DNA of 64,000 nucleotides from Undibacterium parvum (GCF_003955735.1 NZ_CP034464.1:434001-498000), one strand, 5' to 3'; counted from the stretch's first letter, positions 28,711-36,220 are shown. The notes: generated by a model not told the origin, from the letters alone. Numbers and translations are program-made.

Positions 28711-30282
28711 TTACAATTTAAAGACTTCCATCGCCTTGGTGAGCCGGAAGGTTTGTTCGTTGAGACTGGCTGCCGCTGCAGCGGCTTGCTCTACCAGTGC
28801 GGCGTTTTGCTGCGTGACTTCATCCATTTGCGTTACGGCATCGTTGACTTGCGAAATGCCGTCACGTTGTTCGGTAGAGGCGGAGGCAATCTCGCTCATG
28901 GTGTCGGTAACGCGTTTAACAGATGTAATAATTTCCGTCATGGCGCTGCCGGAGCGCTCTGCCAGTACGGTGCCGGCATCGACTTTTTCCACTGAAAGCT
29001 TGATCAGTATGCTGATTTCTTTGGCCGCTGCAGCGCTGCGTTGGGCTAGGTTACGTACTTCTGATGCTACTACGGCAAAGCCGCGCCCTTGTTCGCCGGC
29101 GCGCGCCGCTTCCACTGCTGCGTTCAATGCCAGGATGTTGGTCTGAAACGCTATGCCGTCGATTATGCTGATGATGTCGACAATTTTTTTCGAGGAAGTG
29201 CTGATTTCGCTAATAGTGCCGATCACTTCAGCGACAATTTTGCCGCCGTTTTGCGCGACGGAGGCGGCGTTGCTGGCCATTTTGTGAGCATGTATCGCAT
29301 TGTCAGTGTTTTGGTCGACGGTAGCTGCCAGTTGCTCCATGCTGGAAGCCGTCTGCTCCAGTGCCGATGCCTGCGATTCGGTGCGCCCGGATAAATCCAT
29401 GTTGCCGTCCGCGATTTCCTGGGTCGCAATGCTGATCTCGTAAAAATTTTTGCGAACGTCTCCAATGATAGAGTAGAGATTAATATTAAGCTGACGTAAT
29501 GAGCGCAATAAATGGCCGATCTCATCTTCCCGCTCACTCTCTATCATGCTGGTCAGATCGCCGCCTGCCATGGTTCTGCTGATTTTGATTGCTGTTGTAA
29601 CAGGATGGACGATGGCGACATACAGAAAGTGCCAGAATAATAGCGAGACGGCTGTTGAGCTAAGTCCAAGTGTGCAGAGCCAGGATTGCAGTTGATAGCG
29701 TATGACAAACTCTGGCAATAATGCGCTGAGTGCCAGCATTAAGGTGCTGATAGCGGTAAAACCTAAATTGAGTTTGATGCGGGTGCCTAACGACATATTT
29801 TTCAATGCGGCCAGCTTACTGCCTATACCGCTGCGCACCACCTGACCGTGACGTATACGCAGCTGATTTGCATTGCCGCTGCGCAGTTCTTGGTAAATCG
29901 CCTCAGCTCGCTTGATTTGTTCCCGGTCTGGTTTGGTACGAACCGACATGTAGCCGCTGGGCATGCCGTTTTCGATGACCGGTGTGACGTTGGCTAGCAC
30001 CCAGTAATAGTCACCGTTTTTGCGTCGATTCTTAACCATGCCTGACCACGGCACGCCGCTCTTGATGGTCGCCCACATATCGGTGAATGCTTCCGCTGGC
30101 ATATCGGGATGACGCAAGATGTTTTGCGGTGCCCCTAGCAGTTCATGTTCTTGAAATCCGCTCGCTTCAATGAAATAGGGGTTGGCGTAATTGATATTGC
30201 CATTAAGGTCCGTGGTGGAGACAATAGATTCGCCATCCTTGAAGATGTATTCAATCTGGGTCACGGGTGTGTTGATACGCAT
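28711..30282 (-). CDS. aer: Aer-like PAS-containing chemoreceptor (aerotaxis type)
   Basis: A 523-residue receptor without periplasmic domain. The N-terminal PAS (about residues 8-120) has the Aer pattern: ISTTDLNG-like strand, [20 protein letters not shown] with RHPDMP, then [17 protein letters not shown] and [10 protein letters not shown]. In Aer this PAS holds FAD and reports redox/oxygen state. Two hydrophobic helices (about 170-215) form a membrane anchor, then HAMP and the signalling hairpin ([20 protein letters not shown]). ATG 30282 has AAAGG nine bases upstream. An FNR-type box lies about 110 bases upstream (30391-30404). The gene sits inside a broken copy of the lipoprotein gene, so it arrived there by insertion or rearrangement. 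Confidence 0.9.
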   Translation of the reverse strand: MRINTPVTQIEYIFKDGESIVSTTDLNGNINYANPYFIEASGFQEHELLGAPQNILRHPDMPAEAFTDMWATIKSGVPWSGMVKNRRKNGDYYWVLANVTPVIENGMPSGYMSVRTKPDREQIKRAEAIYQELRSGNANQLRIRHGQVVRSGIGSKLAALKNMSLGTRIKLNLGFTAISTLMLALSALLPEFVIRYQLQSWLCTLGLSSTAVSLLFWHFLYVAIVHPVTTAIKISRTMAGGDLTSMIESEREDEIGHLLRSLRQLNINLYSIIGDVRKNFYEISIATQEIADGNMDLSGRTESQASALEQTASSMEQLAATVDQNTDNAIHAHKMASNAASVAQNGGKIVAEVIGTISEISTSSKKIVDIISIIDGIAFQTNILALNAAVEAARAGEQGRGFAVVASEVRNLAQRSAAAAKEISILIKLSVEKVDAGTVLAERSGSAMTEIITSVKRVTDTMSEIASASTEQRDGISQVNDAVTQMDEVTQQNAALVEQAAAAAASLNEQTFRLTKAMEVFKL

Positions 30283-30390
30283 ACTGGTGCCTTTTCAATT
30301 GCTTGCTAATGGATGCGCTAAAGAAGTGAAGTGAATTAAATTAACAATGTTAATTAATTATGAAAAATATGAGTCGGCAGTATTTCCTTC

Positions 30391-30404
30391 TTGATTTAGA
30401 TCAC
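30391..30404. promoter_or_regulatory. Candidate FNR/Anr-type box upstream of the Aer-like gene
   Basis: TTGATTTAGATCAC matches the FNR consensus TTGAT-N4-ATCAA at 9 of 10 defined positions. It lies about 110 bases before the aerotaxis receptor start at 30282, a usual range for an activator site. Oxygen-dependent control of an oxygen/redox receptor would make sense. The assignment is by motif only. Confidence 0.5.
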
Positions 30405-30478
30405 GCAATTAATTTCCCCAAGGGAATATTTAACTCTGTCAGGTTTTTCATGAAATTTGCTTCATGCAATTGTCCTGC

Positions 30479-30713
30479 GTGGCAAGCCAAATCGCTTGAC
30501 TATCCGCGTACCCGTTTCGGATTTGTTTGAATATGCTGAAATCGTGGCGTGGTACTCGTCCGCAAAATGACTGCCAAGGTACGTTTGAATCACTGCAATC
30601 TCGGACGAGTTTTTTCGCTCGCCCGAATACTGTTGAGCGGGCGTCATGAATCCGAAGGAACAGAGCAAGGCTCTCAGAAGGATGGCAGCGTGAGGAAGGA
30701 AGAAACGGTTCAT
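30479..30713 (-). pseudogene. N-terminal fragment of duplicated lipoprotein gene
   Basis: The frame from ATG 30713 reads MNRFFLPHAAILLRALLCSF and then closely follows the intact lipoprotein (31419-31856) as far as KRFGLP, after which homology ends at about 30479. The lipobox cysteine (Cys20 of the intact protein, LCSC) is replaced by Phe here, so even the lipidation site is lost. The C-terminal part of this copy is found beyond the chemoreceptor gene at 28564-28675. Clearly a dead, split copy. Confidence 0.82.
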
Positions 30714-30732
30714 AGGGTCTTGCTTTGTGAAA

Positions 30733-31170
30733 TTAGGCGGATGACAAATGGCGGAAAATTAGACATTCGGCGATGACCGCGTTCAGTCCCTAGGCCGAAG
30801 TTATGAGGACATCGCGGAAGAAAAAAGTCGGTGCGCTGGCAATCAATGTCATCGGCAACATGATGAGTACTTGGGAACCAGCACCGTGCCCCAGCGAATA
30901 GGCACGGATCATCCAGGCTTTGTATTGATTGATGCGCCCTTGCATCACCGACTGCACCGACAGGACGATGACCTGCGTCATGGAAGGCCAAACTACCAAC
31001 CGCACCACGTACATCTGGTCGCCCTGTTGTTCCTAAGGAATGGCATACGCAAGCCTTTCACCGCCGCGAACAAGCCACATGGCGCCGCTGACGCTACCGG
31101 TCACGGGCAGTGGACTCAGCAGCAACTGGGACGTCGGCAGCTTCCAGGAAAGATTAGATAAATTTGACAT
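30733..31170 (-). pseudogene. Decayed DUF2306-type membrane protein, copy A
   Basis: The relic starts ATG 31170 (MSNLSNLSWKLPTS), loses frame, and resumes at about 31000 with INQYKAWMIRAYSLGHGAGS, a hallmark of the DUF2306 membrane proteins (H-K-A-W-M-I-R-A-Y-A-L). It is stopped by TAG at about 30791, and the family pattern continues beyond in frame as GLNAVIAECLIFRHL to a TAA at 30733. Most of the central helices are missing. The region is homologous over its length to copy B (31906-32283). Confidence 0.7.
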
Positions 31171-31232
31171 GGTGAATGGGCAGGAGCAGTGGTCGACCGT
31201 GGCGCCAACCCAATGTCGAACGCCTGACAAGC

Positions 31233-31289
31233 AGTGTCACGGCCCTGCCCTACCGTGTCACCATACTAAAGTACGGTTCTTGCAGAACC
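31233..31289 (-). promoter_or_regulatory. Palindromic promoter module, site 3
   Basis: On the minus strand CCGTACTTTAGTATGG (31276 to 31261; one arm mismatch) abuts GTGACA (-35-like, 31261-31256), a 17-base spacer and GACACT (31238-31233), a degraded -10. A second palindrome, GGTTCTGCAAGAACC (31289-31275), directly precedes it. The gene that follows (copy A of DUF2306) is dead, so decay of the -10 and of one palindrome arm is expected. Confidence 0.55.
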
Positions 31290-31300
31290 TTGTGGCAGAC

Positions 31301-31385
31301 TCAGAACAAGTAGAGTTCGTGTACCCGCACCATGGTTTCTGTACGCCTATGCATGTCGACTTTGTCAAAGCGGCTTGTTATCGGC
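31301..31385 (-). pseudogene. Relic of the 3' end of a LuxR/LAL regulator gene, copy A
   Basis: Minus strand, frame ending TGA at 31301-31303: FDKVDMHRRTETMVRVHELY then LF. It aligns with the end of the LAL regulator at 25674-28286 (AKLDVQRRTEAVARALELKL). Homology starts at about 31385, where the duplicated unit begins. No remaining upstream part of the gene is present. Confidence 0.65.
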
Positions 31386-31418
31386 GCCCGCACCAACAAG
31401 CCTTGTCTATAGCGACGA

Positions 31419-31856
31419 TCAGAGCACGCGCGCCTCTTGGCTTACGAAGACGGAGGCCTTGCCCGCAGAAGCGTCACATTTCACCGTGTAGGCGTAACCC
31501 GCCTTCACCGACAGATCAAGGGGGGGCCTGTAGGTGGCCTTGGTCAGCGACTTAAAGCAATACACCTCAAGTGAATAGCTTCCTGGATTTAACTGAATCT
31601 CGCGCGGATAGTCAGTGAAGCCTGGCAAACCAAATCGCTTGACTATCGGCGTGCCCGTTTCAGGTTTGCTGGAATATGCTGAAATCGTGGCGTGGTACTC
31701 GTCCCCAAAGGGACTACCGAGGTACGTTTGAATCAATGCAATCTCGGACGAGTTTTTCCGCTCGCCCTCATACTGTTGAGCGGGCGTCATGAATCCGCAG
31801 GAGCAGAGCAAGGCGCTCAGAAGGATGGAAGCGTGTGGGAGGAATGAGCGGTTCAT
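31419..31856 (-). CDS. Hypothetical lipoprotein (intact copy)
   Basis: A 145-residue protein with a lipoprotein signal: MNRSFLPHASILLSALLCSC, lipobox LCSC with the lipidated Cys at 20. Mature domain: residues about 40-80 contain IQTYLGSPFGDEYHATIS, and residues about 95-145 look like a small beta-sandwich with PGSYSLEVYCF and GYAYTVKCDAS, the latter resembling the PEGA/DUF2846-like patterns of proteins that keep a metered string of beta strands. I cannot name the family. It is the downstream gene of the duplicated unit; the DUF2306 gene preceding it is broken, so it may now be transcribed only from the decayed site 4 promoter or not at all. Confidence 0.7.
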   Translation of the reverse strand: MNRSFLPHASILLSALLCSCGFMTPAQQYEGERKNSSEIALIQTYLGSPFGDEYHATISAYSSKPETGTPIVKRFGLPGFTDYPREIQLNPGSYSLEVYCFKSLTKATYRPPLDLSVKAGYAYTVKCDASAGKASVFVSQEARVL

Positions 31857-31905
31857 AGAGTCTTTCTTAGTAAAATTAAACGGATGGAAAATGGCTGGGA
31901 ATTTG

Positions 31906-32283
31906 TCATTCGGTGACGACGGTGTTCAGTCCCTAGGCCCAAGCCATGAGGACATAGAAGAAGAAAGGCGACGCGCCAGCAACCGATGTCATCGGCAACA
32001 TGATGAGTACCTGGGTACCGGCACCCAGAACCAGCGCATAGGCACGGACTATCCAGGCTTTGTGTTGCTTGATACTGCGATGCAAGCGAGGAAAACGCTG
32101 ACGAAGGGCTGAACCGAGCTGAAATGTCCCTGGCATGCAAAACAGAATCGAACACACGATGTGTAAGACAAAGGGTTCGGGACTGGTAATGAAACGCGCA
32201 TTATCAGGAATGACCGCACCACCACCCGCCGAATCACACAGGGACGTCGGCAGTTTCCTGGAGAGATTTGATAAATTTGACAT
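31906..32283 (-). pseudogene. Decayed DUF2306-type membrane protein, copy B
   Basis: ATG 32283 opens MSNLSNLSRKLPTS, followed by RFITSPEPFVLHIVCSILFC and FPRLHRS, which match the first half of DUF2306 proteins. The frame then jumps directly to IKQHKAWIVRAYALVLGAGT, so about 90 residues of central helices are deleted. TAG at 31933-31935 stops it, and the family ending continues in frame as GLNTVVTE before a TGA (31906-31908). Aligning with the usual GWxxNxxVAEW ending, both stops sit at Trp codons. The TAG is at the same position as in copy A. Confidence 0.72.
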
Positions 32284-32345
32284 GGTGAATGAGAAAAAGC
32301 TGTGGTTGGCTGTGGCGCCAAATCAATGTTGAACGCCTAGCAGGG

Positions 32346-32389
32346 AGTATCACGGCCCGGCCTCATCATGTCACCGCACTAAAGTACGG
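32346..32389 (-). promoter_or_regulatory. Palindromic promoter module, site 4
   Basis: Minus strand CCGTACTTTAGTGCGG (32389 to 32374; one arm mismatch), GTGACA (-35-like, 32374-32369), 17-base spacer, GATACT (32351-32346, -10-like). The companion palindrome GTTCTGCAAGAAC precedes it. It lies about 65 bases before the start of DUF2306 copy B and about 30 bases after the relic end of a LuxR-type gene. Confidence 0.58.
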
Positions 32390-32416
32390 TTCTTGCAGAA
32401 CATTCTCGCCGGCTCG

Positions 32417-32530
32417 GAACAAGTAGAGTTCGTGTGCCCGCAACTTGGCTTCTGTACGCTTTTGCATGTCAACTTTGTCAAAGCTACTCTGGTTATCCAA
32501 CTTCACCGTGATGAAGAAAACGAGGAGTTT
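32417..32530 (-). pseudogene. Relic of the 3' end of a LuxR/LAL regulator gene, copy B
   Basis: The minus-strand frame includes TVKLDNQSSFDKVDMQKRTE followed by AKLRAHELYLF. This matches the terminal helix-turn-helix of LAL regulators, for example STVKWHNQNIFAKLDVQRRT of the gene at 25674-28286. The natural stop is lost and the frame runs on. Farther upstream no recognisable regulator sequence remains. Confidence 0.7.
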
Positions 32531-32797
32531 CTGTCTGATTTCCTAGCTTGAAAGATCCTTGAAAATCAACGTCATGACTTCGATTTGGGTCCGACTCGGG
32601 GGACTTGCCCAAGGAGCAGAACGCATCTCGTAGCCGACTCTACACAGAGTTGCTTTTCGAGTGTGAGCGCCTCAGACGATCGGCCCTTGAGTGGCGGATC
32701 CGCTTCGAAATCCTAGCTACGTACAATTCACGGATTCAGTTCAAGATAGATAACCAGTTTCTTTTGCAGCATCGTATGCTTGCACGATTTACCTAAA

Positions 32798-33199
32798 TCA
32801 TGAGGTCGCCACGACCGAGCTCGATGCCAACATGACAAGTAGGACTGGCAACCACAACTGGCGTTCGCGCTTGCTCGGAGTAAAAATGTTAGCAAGGCTC
32901 CCTATTGCACAGTAACCAACCACGACCCAGGCAAGTTGGCGAGCATGCGACTCAAATAGCGGTACGCCATAGTTCGAACGGGTGAAAATAATGATACTGA
33001 AGCAACACAACAGTAACATTGAAAAACCCGCAATGAGACGGACCTTGGGTGGGAGGCGTCCGCGCCACCTTTCGCCCATTGTGAGTTCACCCCATGGAGC
33101 GCCCAGCACAAGCGCCAATTGGAATATGGCAACAGCACCAGAGACAAGGCTAAAGAGTAGCGCTGCGTATGGGGTCATTGGAAACAGATACTGCTGCAA
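32798..33199 (-). CDS. Small four-helix membrane protein, unknown family
   Basis: A 133-residue inner-membrane protein with four hydrophobic segments (about residues 10-30, 55-75, 85-105, 112-130). The loop GAPWGELTMGERWRGRLPPK after helix 1 is a recurrent motif in small uncharacterised membrane proteins of actinobacteria and proteobacteria; no function is known to me. It overlaps the 3' end of the esterase-like gene (33150-34211) by 50 bases, or by 29 if the second Met (33178) is used, suggesting translational coupling in one operon under palindrome site 5. Confidence 0.65.
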   Translation of the reverse strand: MQQYLFPMTPYAALLFSLVSGAVAIFQLALVLGAPWGELTMGERWRGRLPPKVRLIAGFSMLLLCCFSIIIFTRSNYGVPLFESHARQLAWVVVGYCAIGSLANIFTPSKRERQLWLPVLLVMLASSSVVATS

Positions 33200-34211
33200 G
33201 AAATGTCTTGTCGAAGAAGGCCGTGACTTCGACGGCGAGCTGCTTCAGGAACGCATTACGATCGAAACCCGGCGGGTTCGCCGCCAAGTCGCCGTCCAAG
33301 CTAGGGATGGGCATGCTGGGCGTATCCATGAAGGCGTAGTGCCAGGCATTGGGCACCCGATGCAGGTTAGGCGCGGGAAGATTGCTGGCGACCCACTCGG
33401 CATGGAATCTCGGCACTAGGAAGCGATCGAGTTCTGCCTCGTAAATCATGGTCGCTGGCCGAACCGCAGCGAGCGACTCGGCGGTAAGCAGCACACCCGC
33501 CGGGGCGAGCGCGACGATCGCTCTAACGCGCTCGTCCTTGAGCGAGGGCTTAACCGTAGGCAACGGCGGTGTCGATTCACCGGAGCGGCCCATGCTGCAG
33601 AAGATCGGGTCTTCGGATGCTTCGGTCAGGCAGTGCTTCCTCATCCGCGACAAATTCGGACTGGCTCCCGCCAACGCCAGCACCGTGTAGCCGCCGGCCG
33701 AGTGTCCCATTGCACCCACGCGAGGGCCCTGGCTGTCGGTCGCAATCCGATCCTTCCACTCGGGATTGATCAAGATCGCGTCAATGACCCGAGAAGCTTG
33801 CCGCGGCCGCTCATCAAAGTAGCGCTCGGCGCCCTTCTCGATCAGCGACCGATCCTGCCAATTGTCGCCTGGATGACGGAGTGCGGCGACCAGATACCCG
33901 TTCCGGGCGAGGGCTTGCGCGAGGGCGCTGTGCCCGGTCTCGCTGCCGGCGTTGCCGTGACTCAGCAGAATCAGAGCTTTGACTTTATCGATGGGTTTGC
34001 CGCCGATGGCGACGTCTAGCGTGAACGGTCCCATGGCGATGACTCGGGGCGTGGCCATCGTCGGGTAGTACAGAGCGACCGTCGTCGTTGGTGCCTCCGG
34101 TGTCGTGCCAGCCACCTGGATCTGCATCCAGCCGGCCTCATAGGCGTGCGCGTGTGTTACGACTAGCAGGGTGGTCAGCGAGGCCAAGATGCGGCGAAGA
34201 AGGTGGGTCAT
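33150..34211 (-). CDS. Exported alpha/beta hydrolase, predicted dienelactone-hydrolase type
   Basis: A 353-residue protein with a Sec signal peptide (MTHLLRRILASLTTLLVVTH, then AHA) and an alpha/beta-hydrolase fold. The strand ALILLSHGNAGSE supplies the oxyanion region, the nucleophile elbow is GHSAGG near residue 170, the acid is probably the Asp in EAELDRFL, and the His lies in NAWHYAFMD. The overall layout resembles PAF-acetylhydrolase/dienelactone-hydrolase-like secreted esterases that cleave short esters. The start ATG 34211 has GGGAG about nine bases upstream. Its promoter carries palindrome site 5 with near-consensus -35/-10, making it the best-preserved target of that element. Confidence 0.86.
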   Translation of the reverse strand: MTHLLRRILASLTTLLVVTHAHAYEAGWMQIQVAGTTPEAPTTTVALYYPTMATPRVIAMGPFTLDVAIGGKPIDKVKALILLSHGNAGSETGHSALAQALARNGYLVAALRHPGDNWQDRSLIEKGAERYFDERPRQASRVIDAILINPEWKDRIATDSQGPRVGAMGHSAGGYTVLALAGASPNLSRMRKHCLTEASEDPIFCSMGRSGESTPPLPTVKPSLKDERVRAIVALAPAGVLLTAESLAAVRPATMIYEAELDRFLVPRFHAEWVASNLPAPNLHRVPNAWHYAFMDTPSMPIPSLDGDLAANPPGFDRNAFLKQLAVEVTAFFDKTFLAAVSVSNDPIRSATL

Positions 34212-34268
34212 GTGGTACTCCCAGTCGTTCCGGTGGCGTCAACCCATTGTCGAATGCCTGACAGACAC

Positions 34269-34312
34269 TATAACTTCCGTGCCTCGCCGTGTCACCGTAC
34301 CAAAGTACGGTT
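34269..34312 (-). promoter_or_regulatory. Palindromic promoter module, site 5
   Basis: Minus strand CCGTACTTTGGTACGG (34312 to 34297, arms perfectly paired) abuts GTGACA (34297-34292). After exactly 17 bases comes TATAGT (34274-34269). Both hexamers are one base from the sigma-70 consensus. The hydrolase ATG is at 34211, so the leader is about 50 bases. Upstream the sequence remains homologous to sites 3 and 4 up to the position of the LuxR stop codon, where an IS6 transposase scrap begins. Confidence 0.65.
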
Positions 34313-34350
34313 CTTGCAGAAACTCGTGACAGGCTCACGACATTCTAGAA

Positions 34351-34494
34351 AGAGTGACGATGGACAAGAGCGCAGCAAATAAATCAGCGATCGATGAAAT
34401 CAATGATGCGATGGAAGTAAAGATACTCATTCGCCAGGTGAAATACCTCAACAACATCGTCGAACAGGACCATCGCGCAGTAAAGGGCGTGTAA
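34351..34494 (+). pseudogene. IS6-family transposase fragment
   Basis: The plus-strand frame from about 34351 (RVTMDKSAANKSAIDEINDA) through VRQ-like IRQVKYLNNIVEQDHRAVKG to TAA at 34492-34494 matches the C-terminal half of IS6/IS26-type DDE transposases: the D-K-S/A motif carries the second catalytic Asp, and NNIVEQDH carries the Glu. The first third of the protein and the usual C-terminal tail are missing, and no terminal inverted repeats are evident. A scrap left by an old insertion or recombination. Confidence 0.8.
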
Positions 34495-34591
34495 CGTGGC
34501 CGATAAACTAGCCCTGCTTCTTCGTAGGCGTCACCGACGGCCCCGTCCAGCAAATCGATCAGGTGGCGCAATTGTGTCCCGAGTGATCTTG

Positions 34592-35179
34592 TCATACAGT
34601 CGACCGACGTGGAATAGTTTGTTCGTGCCAATTTGTGATTTTTAACAACCACAGCGTCACAATACTGAGCACAACCAGTGTAACCAACGATGCCTCGATC
34701 CCTTAAGCATCACCACTCAGCCATTCTGGGCGTGATAGTCGACCTTGCAAGAAACCCTTTGCCTGGTGGCCAGAAATTGGCAGAGAAAACACAGCATCGG
34801 ACATGAAATTCCATGCGAAGTGGATGCCGACAGCCAGCCACAAGCGCCGAGTGTCCATGTACGCCGCACAAAACATTAAACAAGCTACCGCTTTGACTTC
34901 GATACCCAACAAAGAAATGCCCGCGTTAGGCAAATGCGCCAACGCAAATAGTATTGCCGAAATGAACAGTGACGCAATAGTACCTAGTGACTTTTCGACG
35001 ATCCGAAAAATAATTCCCCGGAACAGGATCTCTTCAAAAAACGCGACTAGGAGCATTTCGGAAAATGGCGACAACAGTGTACTCCAGTGACTAACACCGA
35101 CAATCTGGAACGCGCCAGTAGCCATCATCGTACAAAGAGTACTACCAATGCCGAAGGCATCAAGACACGCACGCGCCAA
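34592..35179 (-). pseudogene. CPBP-family intramembrane protease gene, interrupted by stop
   Basis: The first part encodes about 158 residues with the CPBP (Rce1/Abi-like) motifs: FFEEILFRG (paired Glu plus Arg), FALAHLPN and HFAWNF, ligands of the membrane-embedded metalloprotease site. It ends RLSRPEWLSGDA followed by TAA at 34703, but the family ending continues in frame as GIEASLVTLVVLSIVTLWLL to TGA at 34592. Relatives have a coding residue at the TAA. The N-terminus is also short: only a TTG could start the frame, and upstream residues of the family (a FFRGWRVR stretch) lie in another frame. I judge it non-functional, though a shortened product with the catalytic motifs could still be made. 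Confidence 0.72.
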
Positions 35180-35504
35180 CCGCGAAAGAAATTGGTTTTC
35201 ACCGCTTCCTTACGCTTCCCTCATTTTCCCGGAGTGACACGTCAAATCAATAAACGTGAAAGGCAGATCGTTCCAGATCAGGCACAGTGTAGACGTAAAT
35301 TATCTTTTATTTAATCAACGCATGGTTGCGTGGCGCAAATGACCCTTTGAAAAGAACCTCTGATTGGCCGCTACTGGTCGATTGTACGACCGTTACAAAA
35401 TTGTCTTTAATCATCAGCGCCTCAAAGCGGAAGTTCGAGATACTACGAAGCGCACATTCAAAAAGAAAAATAATTTTTTTCAGTAACATAACTGCTACAT
35501 CCAA

Positions 35505-35551
35505 AATTTAACCCGGGTAATATTGACACATGAATTTAACCCGGGTATTAT
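35505..35551 (+). promoter_or_regulatory. Promoter with two operator repeats for the MarR operon
   Basis: TTGACA (35523-35528) and TATTAT (35546-35551) are separated by exactly 17 bases, a near-consensus sigma-70 promoter. Two copies of AATTTAACCCGGGTA (35505-35519 and 35533-35547), each with the ACCCGGGT core palindrome, are placed one upstream of the -35 and one filling the spacer between -35 and -10; their starts are 28 bases apart. This is the usual layout for a repressor that blocks RNA polymerase. The operon it drives encodes a MarR protein, so autorepression is likely. Confidence 0.72.
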
Positions 35552-35581
35552 TTACTTATCCGATTCAACCTCGATGTTGCC

Positions 35582-36220
35582 ATGATTCATATCACTACTC
35601 ATTCCTATACCAGCTTCAACGGTCGCAAGCGAATCGCATCTGGCCGCTTGACGGTCAATGCATTGGCTGTAAAACACGCTCTAGCTTCCGACGTACCCAA
35701 TCCGCTGCTGACCTTTTGCGACCAGACTGGTCAAGTCGTTGATCTCGATCTTCGAGGAAGCGATGCCGAGATGTTGGCACGCCTGCCTCCAGAAGATGGT
35801 CTGCATGAAACAAACCAATCGGCACTGATCGAGTCCGAAGAATCTGGTGCGCCACGTGGTCGTGGCCGGCCGAAGCTTGGGGTGGTCGCACGAGAAGTCA
35901 CGTTACTGCCGCGCCACTGGGATTGGCTAGCTGAACAACCAGGCGGTGCATCAGTAACTTTGCGCAAACTAGTTGATGAGGCACGCCGTACTAACGTGGA
36001 CCGAGCCCGGCAACGTCGGGCGAATGAATCTGCTTACCACTTTATGTCCGCCATGGCTGGTGATATGGCTGGCTTTGAAGAGGCCTCGCGTGCGCTGTTC
36101 GCCAATGACGCAGCAAAGTTCCGCCAACTGACCGAAGCTTGGCCGGCCGACGTTCGCGATTACGTCAGGTACCTGGCTTATGAATTACCGCTGACAGAAG
36201 TGCTGTCGCAGGCACCATGA
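35582..36220 (+). CDS. DUF2239 family protein
   Basis: A 212-residue soluble protein. The N-terminal FNGRKRIASGRLTVNALAVK and the central RGRGRPKLGVVAREVTLLPR (about residues 91-110), with a WLAEQPGGASVTLRKLVDEA block, match DUF2239. The RGRGRPK segment resembles an AT-hook, and the following block resembles a ribbon-helix-helix-like region, so DNA binding is possible but unproven. It is first in an operon with a GIY-YIG protein and a MarR regulator; the same trio occurs in other betaproteobacteria as far as I recall. The leader is about 25 bases from the inferred transcription start. The stop overlaps an ATG of the next gene's frame. Confidence 0.8.
   Translation: MIHITTHSYTSFNGRKRIASGRLTVNALAVKHALASDVPNPLLTFCDQTGQVVDLDLRGSDAEMLARLPPEDGLHETNQSALIESEESGAPRGRGRPKLGVVAREVTLLPRHWDWLAEQPGGASVTLRKLVDEARRTNVDRARQRRANESAYHFMSAMAGDMAGFEEASRALFANDAAKFRQLTEAWPADVRDYVRYLAYELPLTEVLSQAP

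Noticed and set aside
32605..32796. 63-codon plus-strand frame beside the duplicated unit
   Set aside because: No ribosome site and no family resemblance; its neighbourhood is pseudogene debris.
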